NCBI GenBank assembly: GCA_003242505.1
Contig: QGUP01000025.1
Coordinates: forward strand, 1-11,829
Length of the DNA stretch: 11,829 nt
Direction: 5' to 3'
From: Bacillota bacterium
GTDB taxonomy: Bacteria; Bacillota; Sulfobacillia; Symbiobacteriales; ZC4RG38
Shown: piece after piece, positions 1 through 6,033 of the stretch
Layout: each line of letters begins with the position of its first letter
Numbering within the stretch: position 1 is the stretch's first letter
Notes under the pieces: model-generated
Databases searched by the model: none
What the model was told of the DNA's origin: nothing
What the model saw: the letters and a program-made list of their open reading frames with translations, nothing else
Translations under genes and position numbers: made by a program

Positions 1-832
1 CCCCGGGGCTGACCGCCGCCAGGGCCCGGACCGGCTGGCCGGCCGCCGCCAGGGCCAGGGGCCGCATGGCCGGCGGCCAGCCCTGGCCCCCCACGGCCTG
101 GTAGGCGAGCCAGCGGGTCCGGCCGGCCCAGGCCGCCGCCGGCTCCGGCAGCCCCGGGTCCGCCGGCCCGGTCCGGGCCAGGGCCAGGAAATCCGCCGGC
201 GCGACCCCGGCCAGGGCCGACTCCTCCACCACCACCACCGGGTCCCCCGAGAGGGGATCCCGGGGCCGGTGGCCGCTGCCCCCCGGCCCCGGGCGCCGCC
301 GGTTCCCCCAGCCCAGGTCCCCCCCCCCCCCCCCCAGCCCCCGCCGCAGTTGCCACCACGCCCCCAGCCCCGTCACCAGCAGCCGGGCACCGGCCAGGGC
401 CAGGGGGACGCCTACCAGCACCAGGGGGGTCGGGGCCCGGGGGGCCCCGTAGACCACCCACCGGCTCCCCTCCGCCGGCACCGCGACCCCGGGCCCCGGG
501 GGGCTAAGGGCCAGGCCCAGCCCCGCTGCCACCGCCCCCAGCACCAGGTAAGCCAGCAGGGCCCGGGGCACCCCCTGCCACCGGCCCCGGCCGCCGAAGG
601 CCAGGGCCACCAGGGCCAGGGTACCCAGGGCCCGGGTTCCCCCCAGGTGCAGCCACCTTCCGCCCGGGAAGAAGGCGAGGACGTCCGCGGCCGCCCCCAG
701 GGCGGCGGCAGCCAGGAGTTGCAGGGGGCGCACGGGCGCCCCGGCGAGGACGCCCGCAGCCCAGAGCCAGACGCCGTCCACCAGGAGCGCCAGGCCGAAA
801 AGCAGGTCCACGCTCACCCGCAGCACCGGCAC
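1..832 (-). CDS. spoIIGA: SpoIIGA-like sigma-E processing protease, partial (3' end outside window)
   Basis: About 277 residues are visible; the C-terminus lies beyond the left edge. SpoIIGA is a membrane-bound aspartic protease that removes the pro-sequence of sigma-E in the mother cell of sporulating Bacillota. Residues 7-30, 36-55, 66-80, 88-110 and 134-160 are hydrophobic and fit the multi-spanning N-terminal domain. Residues 191-205 (RDPLSGDPVVVVEE) and 240-262 (WLAYQAVGGQG then RPLAL) match the conserved protease half of the family. The GTG start follows GGGGAGG with an 8-base spacer. Position right after ftsZ is the usual place for spoIIGA, with sigE expected next. Odd: the catalytic D-(S/T)-G-N motif expected just before RDPLSG reads GSGH (185-188), and the segment before it is glycine/arginine/proline-rich, including Gly5 coded by 17 consecutive G (319-335). 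The reading frame is the same on both sides of that run. Family assignment is fairly sure; whether the protein is active is doubtful. Confidence 0.82.
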   Translation of the reverse strand, partial: MPVLRVSVDLLFGLALLVDGVWLWAAGVLAGAPVRPLQLLAAAALGAAADVLAFFPGGRWLHLGGTRALGTLALVALAFGGRGRWQGVPRALLAYLVLGAVAAGLGLALSPPGPGVAVPAEGSRWVVYGAPRAPTPLVLVGVPLALAGARLLVTGLGAWWQLRRGLGGGGGDLGWGNRRRPGPGGSGHRPRDPLSGDPVVVVEESALAGVAPADFLALARTGPADPGLPEPAAAWAGRTRWLAYQAVGGQGWPPAMRPLALAAAGQPVRALAAVSPG

Positions 833-858
833 GCCGGCTCCCTCCCCGGGGGTACCGG

Positions 859-864
859 ATTATA
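859..864 (-). promoter_or_regulatory. Candidate -10 box (TATAAT) of spoIIGA
   Basis: A perfect TATAAT on the minus strand lies 26 bases upstream of the spoIIGA GTG, which places a start of transcription near 852. No consensus -35 lies 17 bases upstream (the hexamer there is GCATAG), as would be expected if an activator is needed. A GGGGC-ATA-GCCCC inverted repeat (878-890) sits just upstream. A second possible promoter lies further up: TCGACA (918-923) and TACAAT (891-896) with a 21-base spacer, which resembles the long spacer known for the Bacillus spoIIG promoter. Which one is used cannot be decided by eye. Confidence 0.5.
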
Positions 865-917
865 CGAAGCCCGTCCTGGGGCTATGCCCCATTGTACATG
901 CCCAACGCCCCTGGACA

Positions 918-924
918 TGTCGAA
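918..924 (+). promoter_or_regulatory. Spo0A box upstream of spoIIGA
   Basis: TGTCGAA on the plus strand is an exact match to the known 0A-box consensus. A second near match, TGTCGAG, lies at 961-967 in the same orientation, 43 bases away or about four helical turns. Both are in the short AT-richer region between ftsZ and spoIIGA. In Bacillus, Spo0A~P binds such boxes to switch on spoIIG from a sigma-A promoter. A 7-base motif is weak on its own; the context makes it believable. Confidence 0.5.
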
Positions 925-994
925 ACAGGGCCGCAATTTTCCACTACCTATGTCTTCGTGTGTCGAGAGACCGGTCCGCCGGCTCTGGCGCCTG

Positions 995-1021
995 AACCCC
1001 AGGAATCCCCAACCCCAGGAA
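995..1021. repeat. Short direct repeat, 11 bp, period 16
   Basis: AACCCCAGGAA occurs at 995-1005 and again at 1011-1021. It lies immediately beyond the ftsZ terminator hairpin, between it and the spoIIGA control region. No function is evident. Confidence 0.5.
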
Positions 1022-1027
1022 GCGCAA

Positions 1028-1060
1028 GGAGCGCCCGGACCTTTCGGGTCCGGGCGCTCC
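1028..1060 (-). terminator. Probable terminator hairpin after ftsZ
   Basis: A perfect 14-bp stem (1028-1041 with 1047-1060) with a 5-base loop begins 33 bases after the ftsZ stop codon. On the minus strand it is followed by TTGCGCTTCC, which is only moderately U-rich. It separates the ftsA-ftsZ unit from spoIIGA, which has its own promoter signals. Confidence 0.65.
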
Positions 1061-1093
1061 ACCCCCGGCGGCGCCGCGGGGGCTCCGTGCGCC

Positions 1094-2161
1094 TCAGTTG
1101 CTCCCCGGCCCCCGCCGGCGCAGGAAGGCCGGGATCTCCAGGTCATCGTTGAAGGGCTTCAGGTCCAGTTCCCCGCCGACCACCGAGCCGGCCGTCCGCC
1201 GCAGCCGGCTGTCCCGGTCGAAGCCGGTGGCGATGACCGTCACCCGGATCTCATCCTGGAGGCTCTCGTCGATGACCGCCCCGAAGATGATGTTGGCGTC
1301 GGGGTCCGCGGCCTGGGAGATGATCTCGGCGGCCTCGTTCACCTCGAAGAGGGAGAGGTCGTTGCCGCCGGTGATGTTGAGGAGCACCCCCTTGGCTCCT
1401 TCGATGGAGGTCTCCAGAAGCGGGCTGGAGATGGCCATCCGGGCCGCCTCCGCCGCCCGGTTCTCGCCGCTGGAGATGCCGATCCCCATCAGGGCCGACC
1501 CCTGATTGGACATGATGGTCTTGACGTCGGCAAAGTCCAGGTTGATCAGCCCCGGGATCGCGATCAGGTCGGAGATGCCCTGGACGCCCTGGCGGAGGAC
1601 GTCGTCGGCAATCCGGAAGGCCTCGGTGAGGGAGGTCTTCTTGTCCACCACCTGGAGGATCCGGTCGTTGGGAATGGTGATCAGGGTGTCGACCTTCTCC
1701 TTGAGGTTGGCGATGCCCTTTTCCGCGACCATCGCCTTTCGCTTGCCCTCAAAGGTGAAGGGGCGGGTGACCACCGCCACCGTCAGGGCGCCCAGTTCCT
1801 TGGCCACCTCCGCCACCACCGGAGCGGCGCCGGTGCCGGTGCCGCCGCCCATGCCGGCGGTGATGAAGACCATGTCCGCCCCGCTGAGCACCTCGGCGAT
1901 GGCCTCCCGGCTCTCCTCCGCCGCCTTCTGGCCGATCTCGGGGTTGGCCCCGGCCCCGAGGCCCTTGGTGAGCTTCGGGCCGATCTGCACCTTTGTCGGC
2001 GCCAGGGAGGTGGCGAGGGCCTGGGCGTCGGTGTTGACCGCGATGAACTCCACGCCCTTGAGGCCGATGCTGATCATCCGGTTTACCGCGTTGTTGCCGG
2101 CGCCGCCCACCCCGATGACCTTGATCGTAGCCAGATTCTCAACGCCCGCATCGAATTCCAT
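1094..2161 (-). CDS. ftsZ: Cell division protein FtsZ
   Basis: 355 residues. FtsZ is the tubulin-like GTPase that polymerises into the Z-ring at midcell and recruits the divisome. Visible motifs: GVGGAGNNAVNRM (17-29), the tubulin signature GGGTGTGAAP (105-114), NDR (165-167), and the synergy loop NLDFADVKTIM (207-217), whose aspartates complete the GTPase site of the neighbouring subunit. The C-terminal tail NDDLEIPAFLRRR (338-350) is the conserved peptide that binds FtsA, SepF and other partners. The linker between the globular core (ending near 317) and this tail is only about 20 residues, shorter than the roughly 50 of Bacillus subtilis FtsZ. The ATG start follows AAGGAGG at 11 bases. It lies 75 bases after ftsA and is probably cotranscribed with it; a strong hairpin follows. 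Confidence 0.98.
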   Translation of the reverse strand: MEFDAGVENLATIKVIGVGGAGNNAVNRMISIGLKGVEFIAVNTDAQALATSLAPTKVQIGPKLTKGLGAGANPEIGQKAAEESREAIAEVLSGADMVFITAGMGGGTGTGAAPVVAEVAKELGALTVAVVTRPFTFEGKRKAMVAEKGIANLKEKVDTLITIPNDRILQVVDKKTSLTEAFRIADDVLRQGVQGISDLIAIPGLINLDFADVKTIMSNQGSALMGIGISSGENRAAEAARMAISSPLLETSIEGAKGVLLNITGGNDLSLFEVNEAAEIISQAADPDANIIFGAVIDESLQDEIRVTVIATGFDRDSRLRRTAGSVVGGELDLKPFNDDLEIPAFLRRRGPGSN

Positions 2162-2236
2162 ACCCTATGCAGCCTCCTTCGCCCAGGCGGGCGACCTTCA
2201 CCACTGCCTGGTCCTGCCCGGCGGTCCGAGCGGCGA

Positions 2237-3478
2237 TCAGAAAAGCTCTTCCAACCAGTTCCGCAGCCGGCTCCACAATCCTGCCGGCTGGGAGCGCTCG
2301 CCGGTCGCCGCCACCGCCGCGGCGGCGCTGCGCCCGGCCAGTTGCACCAGCCCGACCGCGGTGGCAAAGGCGGGGCCGGCGACGATGTCGTTCAGCCCGG
2401 CGAGGCCACCGGGCTGCCCCACCCGCACCGGCAGGTCGAGAAGGTCGGCCGTGAGGTCCGTCAGCCCCGGCAGGTTCGCGGTGCCTCCGCAGAAGACGAC
2501 CCCGCCGGGCAGGATGCCGGGATAGGCCGACCGCTTGATCTCCCGGGCCAGGAGGCTGACCATCTCCTGGACCCGGGGCTCGATAATCCCCGCCAGCACC
2601 TTGTCCGGCACCTGGCGGCTGCCCCGGCCGGAGGGGTTGGGGACCTCGAAGGACCCGTCCCCGGCCATGGCGGTAGCCGCCACACCCCGGGTCACCTTGA
2701 TCTCCTCCGCCAGGGGCAGGGGCACCCGCAGCCCGACGGCGATGTCGCTGGTGATGTGCTCGCCCCCGATGGGGATCACGCCGCTGTACCAGGGAGTCCC
2801 CCGGTCGTAGATGCTGATGTCCATGGTGCCGCCGCCGATGTCCACCAGCACCACGCCCAGTTCCTTCTCGGCGGGGGTGAGGACCGCCTCCCCCGCGGCC
2901 AGGCTGCTGAGCCACAGGCCCTCCACCGTCAGCCCGGCCCGGGCGACGGCCCGCATCAGGTTCTGGAGCGAAGCGGAGGCCGCGGTGACGATGTGGGCCT
3001 CCACCTCCAGCCGGCCTCCCACCATCCCCACCGGGTCCTTGACGCCGTCGTACCCGTCCACCTCAAACTCCCGGGGGATGATGTGGAGCACCTCCCGGTC
3101 CGGGGTGAGGTTGATCACCCGGGCGGCGTCCAGCACCCGGTGGACGTCCTCGCCGGTGATTTCGTGGTCGGGGCGGCTGACCGCAACCACCCCGCGGTTG
3201 TTCAGGCTGCTGATATGGCTGCCGGAGACGCTGACAACGGCACTGGTGATCTCAACTCCGCTCATGCGCTGGGCTTGCTCGACGGCCTGCAGGATGGCCC
3301 GGCTGGTGCCCTCGATGTCCACCACGACCCCCTTGCGGAGGCCGCTGTTGGGGGCCACCCCCAGCCCGATGATGCTGGGCTCCTGCCCGCTGGCAATCTC
3401 CGCGACCACCACCGCCACCTTGGTGCTGCCGATGTCCAGTCCGACAACGGCCTCGCGCAGTTGGTGTCTCCTGGCCAA
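2237..3478 (-). CDS. ftsA: Cell division protein FtsA
   Basis: 413 residues. FtsA is the actin-like ATPase that tethers FtsZ filaments to the inner face of the membrane. The ATPase fold shows phosphate-1 VVGLDIGSTKVA (11-22), phosphate-2 VLVDIGGGTMDI (210-221) and the adenosine loop GGVVFCGGTANLPG (325-338), which is slightly altered from the usual TGGGA. The SHS2 domain lies between the two phosphate motifs (about 80-160). The C-terminus WSRLRNWLEELF (402-413) is the amphipathic membrane-targeting helix. The start is TTG, chosen because GGGAGG lies 8 bases upstream and the ATPase motif begins soon after. It is the first gene of its own unit, with a terminator and a sigma-H-like promoter upstream, and ftsZ downstream. 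Confidence 0.97.
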   Translation of the reverse strand: MARRHQLREAVVGLDIGSTKVAVVVAEIASGQEPSIIGLGVAPNSGLRKGVVVDIEGTSRAILQAVEQAQRMSGVEITSAVVSVSGSHISSLNNRGVVAVSRPDHEITGEDVHRVLDAARVINLTPDREVLHIIPREFEVDGYDGVKDPVGMVGGRLEVEAHIVTAASASLQNLMRAVARAGLTVEGLWLSSLAAGEAVLTPAEKELGVVLVDIGGGTMDISIYDRGTPWYSGVIPIGGEHITSDIAVGLRVPLPLAEEIKVTRGVAATAMAGDGSFEVPNPSGRGSRQVPDKVLAGIIEPRVQEMVSLLAREIKRSAYPGILPGGVVFCGGTANLPGLTDLTADLLDLPVRVGQPGGLAGLNDIVAGPAFATAVGLVQLAGRSAAAAVAATGERSQPAGLWSRLRNWLEELF

Positions 3479-3581
3479 CGTTCCGGCCTCCCTGTCACTT
3501 CCGGGAGAGGCGCTTGCCCGGCAGAAGCTGGATCCTTCGGGACCAGGAAGCCTCGGGAGCCACTTTCTGGGTCAACCTATT

Positions 3582-3610
3582 CAATTCAACGCCGTGAATG
3601 GGAATCCTGC
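3582..3610 (-). promoter_or_regulatory. Candidate sigma-H promoter of ftsA-ftsZ
   Basis: On the minus strand GCAGGATTC (3610-3602) and GTTGAATTG (3590-3582) are separated by 11 bases. This fits the known Bacillus sigma-H pattern RnAGGAwWW, 11-12 bases, RnnGAATww, except for the last base of each box. The predicted start of transcription is near 3575, giving a leader of about 97 bases before the ftsA TTG. Bacillus subtilis ftsAZ also has a sigma-H promoter here, active at the onset of sporulation. No convincing sigma-A promoter was seen in this gap. Confidence 0.5.
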
Positions 3611-3650
3611 CGCGGTCTTGACAGAATCTAGGATGAGGGGTTAGAAGCAG

Positions 3651-3688
3651 ACACAAAATCCGCCTTCCGGAACCTGGCCGGAAGGCGG
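3651..3688 (-). terminator. Rho-independent terminator after sbp
   Basis: A perfect 11-bp stem (CCGCCTTCCGG at 3688-3678 on the minus strand, pairing with 3670-3660) with a 7-base loop is followed by ATTTTGTGT. It is the only hairpin of the window with a clear U-tract. It closes the DUF881-sbp transcript and isolates ftsA-ftsZ from the upstream wall genes. Confidence 0.88.
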
Positions 3689-3743
3689 TGGGGCTGTGTA
3701 CGTGGAGCTGTGTACACGGGGCTGTGTTCGTGGGGCTGAGCAC
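3688..3743. repeat. 14-bp tandem repeat, four copies
   Basis: Four adjacent 14-base units lie at 3688-3701, 3702-3715, 3716-3729 and 3730-3743. The plus-strand consensus is GTGGGGCTGTGTAC. Units 1 and 2 differ at one base; units 3 and 4 are more diverged. The array fills almost the whole space between the sbp stop codon and the terminator stem. It is not coding. Confidence 0.85.
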
Positions 3744-3747
3744 CCGG

Positions 3748-4173
3748 TCAGCCCGCCGGCCGCTGGGGCGGGGAAGGAGCCCTGGGGGAGGCGCTGGACG
3801 ACTGGCCGGGTTCCTCCCGGCTCGTCTCCGGCCGAATCACCCCCCACCGCTGGAAGAGCAGCCGGCGAATAATCCCCATATTCTGAAAGAGGCGAATTCC
3901 CATGCCTGCCACGGCGGCCAGGTACAGATCCCGCACCCCCAGCCGGTCGCCGACGAAGATGAGGCCCGCCGCGAGGAAGATGTTGGTGAAGAAGCCTGTC
4001 ACGAAGATTGCGTTGTCGTACTTGCCCTCCAGGCTGGCCCGCAGGCCGCCCAGGGCAGAATCGAGGCTGGCCAGCACCGCGATGGACAGGTAGCGGGCAT
4101 AGGCCACGCTGGGGACCACCGGCATGGCGAAACCGGCCACAAACCCCAGCACCAGGCCGATGGCTGCAATCAT
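3748..4173 (-). CDS. sbp: Small basic protein Sbp (DUF1290 family)
   Basis: 141 residues from the chosen start. The family is a small membrane protein found beside ftsA in Bacillota; its biochemical role is not established. Three hydrophobic stretches are visible (about 1-20, 27-45 and 56-72), along with the conserved core YARYLSIAVLASLDSALGG and ASLEGKYDNAIF, then RLFQNMGIIRRLLFQ. The last 30 or so residues are a Ser/Pro/Arg-rich tail (SREEPGQSSSASPRAPSPP), probably disordered and longer than a minimal Sbp. The start is uncertain: the ATG at 4173 has GAGG at a 6-base spacing, while the ATG at 4176 and a TTG at 4185 are in frame but badly spaced. It follows the DUF881 gene after 95 bases of repeats and is followed by a tandem repeat and a terminator. 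Confidence 0.93.
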   Translation of the reverse strand: MIAAIGLVLGFVAGFAMPVVPSVAYARYLSIAVLASLDSALGGLRASLEGKYDNAIFVTGFFTNIFLAAGLIFVGDRLGVRDLYLAAVAGMGIRLFQNMGIIRRLLFQRWGVIRPETSREEPGQSSSASPRAPSPPQRPAG

Positions 4174-4210
4174 CATCCACCTCAAGGAACATCCCTGCTT
4201 TCCGGCCGTG

Positions 4211-4277
4211 CGATCCCGGCCTGTCGGGATCGGGTTCCCGGCCTGTCAGGATCCGATCAGGGGTTCGATCAGGGGTT
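4211..4277. repeat. Two tandem duplications at the end of the DUF881 gene
   Basis: A 22-bp unit is repeated in tandem (4214-4235 and 4236-4257, 19 of 22 bases identical), and a perfect 12-bp unit CGATCAGGGGTT is repeated at 4254-4265 and 4266-4277. The 12-bp copies carry the DUF881 stop codon, so the minus strand reads AACCCCTGATCG twice and has two in-frame TGA codons. The first 22-bp copy also forms an 8-bp stem with a 6-base loop (CGATCCCG with CGGGATCG, 4211-4232). No U-tract follows. Confidence 0.85.
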
Positions 4278-4976
4278 GACCACGGGCTTTCCGTACTCGA
4301 ACTGGAGGCTCCCCTTGTACGGGGGGATGATCACCTCCGCCTTGCGCTCGATGGTCACCCGAATGCTGTACATGGTGAGGAGGTCCACCACGCCGCCCCG
4401 GAGCCGCAGCCCCTGCTCCAGGTTGTGGGGATCCCCCAGGGCCAGAATCTCCACCGGGGTGGTGGTCCGGACGCCGTTGACCATCACCACGGGGCCGACG
4501 CAGCGGATCTCGGACCGGCCCGTCAGCCGCTGCCCGTTGACCGCAATGGCCTCGGCACCGCTGGCCCGCAGCTCGTTGACCACCCGCAGGATGTCCTCGT
4601 CGTGGATGATGAAGGCGTTGGGGTTCTCCCCCGGGCGCCAGGGCCGGTCGGAATCATCCAGGACCACCCGCACCCCGGGGCCCTTCAGCGCCGTCAGCCC
4701 CGCGGCGGCCCGAAGCTCCTCCAGCTGCTCGGCCAGGCCGGTGTAGACCGCCTGCTGGCTCGTGAGGTCCGCCACCTGTTGCCGGAGGTTTTCCACCTCC
4801 TTGGCCAGCGCCTCCCGCTCCCGCTCCACCTCCCGGAGCTGGGCGGTGAGGTCCTCGGCCCGCTGCACCGCGACGTTCTGGGCCGCCACCCGTTCCTGCA
4901 CCTTCAACTGCATCGCCAGCATGAACCCCAGGACAACGGTCACCAGGGCCAGGGGCCAGTACGCGCTGCGCTTCAC
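4269..4976 (-). CDS. DUF881 membrane-anchored coiled-coil protein (YlxW/YlxX-like)
   Basis: 235 residues from the chosen GTG. The function of the family is not established, but it is regularly found beside sbp and ftsA in Bacillota, which points to division or wall synthesis. Order of parts: a short basic N-terminus (MKRSAYW), one membrane helix (about 6-24), a coiled coil rich in Glu, Arg, Gln and Leu (about 27-85), then the DUF881 domain with LKGPGVRVVLDDSD, NAFIIHDEDILRVVNELRAS, GAEAIAVNGQRL and IRCVGPVVMVNG. The domain is expected outside the cell. An open frame continues upstream to 5072, but it runs over the TATAAT promoter and has no membrane-protein logic. The GTG at 4976 has AAGGGGTG at about 9 bases and puts the helix directly at the N-terminus. 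Confidence 0.9.
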   Translation of the reverse strand: MKRSAYWPLALVTVVLGFMLAMQLKVQERVAAQNVAVQRAEDLTAQLREVEREREALAKEVENLRQQVADLTSQQAVYTGLAEQLEELRAAAGLTALKGPGVRVVLDDSDRPWRPGENPNAFIIHDEDILRVVNELRASGAEAIAVNGQRLTGRSEIRCVGPVVMVNGVRTTTPVEILALGDPHNLEQGLRLRGGVVDLLTMYSIRVTIERKAEVIIPPYKGSLQFEYGKPVVNP

Positions 4977-5021
4977 CCCTCCGCTCACCCCTTCTGGCCC
5001 AGTAGGGCCAGGACTGCCCCC

Positions 5022-5030
5022 ATTATAGCA
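5022..5030 (-). promoter_or_regulatory. Extended -10 promoter for the DUF881-sbp unit
   Basis: TGCTATAAT on the minus strand is an exact TGn-TATAAT extended -10 element. No consensus -35 lies 17-18 bases upstream (AGGTGG is there), which extended -10 promoters tolerate. Transcription would begin near 5015, about 40 bases before the GTG start at 4976. A TATAAT by chance is unlikely in such GC-rich DNA, but this remains a prediction. Confidence 0.6.
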
Positions 5031-5239
5031 CGCCCCCTGCCGGGCCACCTGCCCGCCCGGCTGCTCCGGCAAGGGCCAGCAGCCGCCCCCAGGCGGCCGC
5101 AGCGATTGGGGTCTTTCCCTCGCATCCGGGCCCCGCCGCAGTCCGGCGGGCGGGGTCGGGCGCCCCAGGGGCCTGATGAGGCCGGCACCTGGCCCCGCGC
5201 ATCGCTAAAGCCTCCCGCAGCCGCCCCCCGGCCCGGCCC
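5031..5239. other. Intergenic region between ftsQ and the DUF881 gene
   Basis: This GC-rich stretch separates ftsQ from the DUF881 promoter. It holds a 7-bp stem with a 5-base loop (5132-5138 with 5144-5150) and no U-tract. A 59-codon open frame on the minus strand (5202-5023) has GGGAGG 8 bases before its ATG. Its product is Ala/Gly/Pro/Arg-rich, resembles no family I know, and ends inside the TATAAT box, so I do not call it a gene. Confidence 0.4.
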
Positions 5240-5998
5240 TCAGCGGCCGGCGGACCGGGGCTGGAGGGTCGGCCGGTCGGGGTTGACCAGATTCAAGTCG
5301 TATCCCCGCCGCCGGGCCTCTTCCAGGAGGGGGGTGCCGTTCTCCCAGACCGCCGGCAGGGTGGCGAGTTTCTCCTCCAGCCGCTGGGGAGGCCCCAGAA
5401 AGACCGTCACCGGGCCCTCCACGATCAGTTCCAGTTCCCCCAGGGGCGTGACGTGGATCTCCGACACCTGGTCCGCCACCTCCCGGGGCAGCAGGGCCGC
5501 CGCCCGCAGGGCCCCGGCGAGGTCGGGGTGCCGGACCCGCTCCCCCCGGAGGGCCCGGGGCAGGGCGACCCCGGAGATGACCGGGAGCCGGTACTCGTCC
5601 AGGCTCGCCGCCTCCAGGACGATCCCTTCGGCGTCGAGGACCGCGTAGAGGTTGTAGTAGGGGAGGAGGGCCACCGGCCGGCGCTCGGTCACCGCGATCC
5701 GCAGGCGGCGCCCCTGCCAGGTCACCTCGGCCTCCTTCACCCAGGGCTCGAGCCGCAGGAGCTGCTGGCGCAGGACCGCCGCCGGGTACCGCCATCGGGG
5801 CGTCCCCTCCTCGAGACCCAGGATCTGCTCCACCTCCGCCGGCGTGATCCGGGCAGCGCCCACCAGTTCCAGCTCCTGGTAGCGGAAGTACCCCGCGTGG
5901 AGGGCCGCATACCCGGACAGGAGGCCCAGGCCCAGGAGCACCAGGAGGACAATCCCCGCCATTCCCCTGCTAACCCGGGAGTCGCCCTCGCCTCTCAC
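5240..5998 (-). CDS. ftsQ: Cell division protein FtsQ/DivIB
   Basis: 252 residues. FtsQ/DivIB is a bitopic membrane protein of the divisome that joins FtsL and FtsB/DivIC and connects the septal wall synthase to the ring. Visible parts: a short cytoplasmic N-terminus (1-12), one membrane helix (about 13-35), a POTRA domain starting YFRYQELELVGAARITPAEVE (37 on) and ending near ITVTERRP-like AVTERRPVALLPYY (about 101-114), then the FtsQ beta domain with AVLDAEGIVLEAA and LPVISGV. The GTG start follows a GGGTGGTG stretch at a workable distance. It is separated from murA by a strong stem-loop and is the last gene before a new promoter. Confidence 0.94.
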   Translation of the reverse strand: MRGEGDSRVSRGMAGIVLLVLLGLGLLSGYAALHAGYFRYQELELVGAARITPAEVEQILGLEEGTPRWRYPAAVLRQQLLRLEPWVKEAEVTWQGRRLRIAVTERRPVALLPYYNLYAVLDAEGIVLEAASLDEYRLPVISGVALPRALRGERVRHPDLAGALRAAALLPREVADQVSEIHVTPLGELELIVEGPVTVFLGPPQRLEEKLATLPAVWENGTPLLEEARRRGYDLNLVNPDRPTLQPRSAGR

Positions 5999-6033
5999 CC
6001 TTCACCACCCTGCCTGTCCAACGAGGCCAGGCA

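Noticed and set aside
2162..2236. Possible small gene or hairpin between ftsA and ftsZ
   Set aside because: The open frame there begins inside ftsA in another frame and has no start of its own; no convincing stem-loop was seen, only the ftsZ ribosome site.
3618..3623. TTGACA on the plus strand
   Set aside because: No acceptable -10 box follows at 16-18 bases (TTAGAA at 17), and no plus-strand gene lies downstream.
269..3631. A very long open frame on the plus strand (over 1100 codons)
   Set aside because: It lies antisense to spoIIGA, ftsZ and ftsA, which have clear family motifs. The product is low-complexity (Pro, Arg, Gly, His, Asp) as expected when stops are rare in GC-rich DNA.
3688..4277. 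CRISPR-like array from the repeated units around sbp
   Set aside because: The repeats are short, directly adjacent and without spacers, and differ between sites, so they are simple tandem duplications.
4977..5072. N-terminal extension of the DUF881 protein
   Set aside because: It would cross the TATAAT promoter and place a Gly/Pro-rich stretch before the membrane helix; the GTG at 4976 has a better ribosome site.
5023..5202. 59-codon open frame with a good ribosome site between ftsQ and the DUF881 gene
   Set aside because: Ala/Gly/Pro/Arg-rich product, no known family, ends inside the promoter -10 box. It would need conservation in relatives to be accepted.
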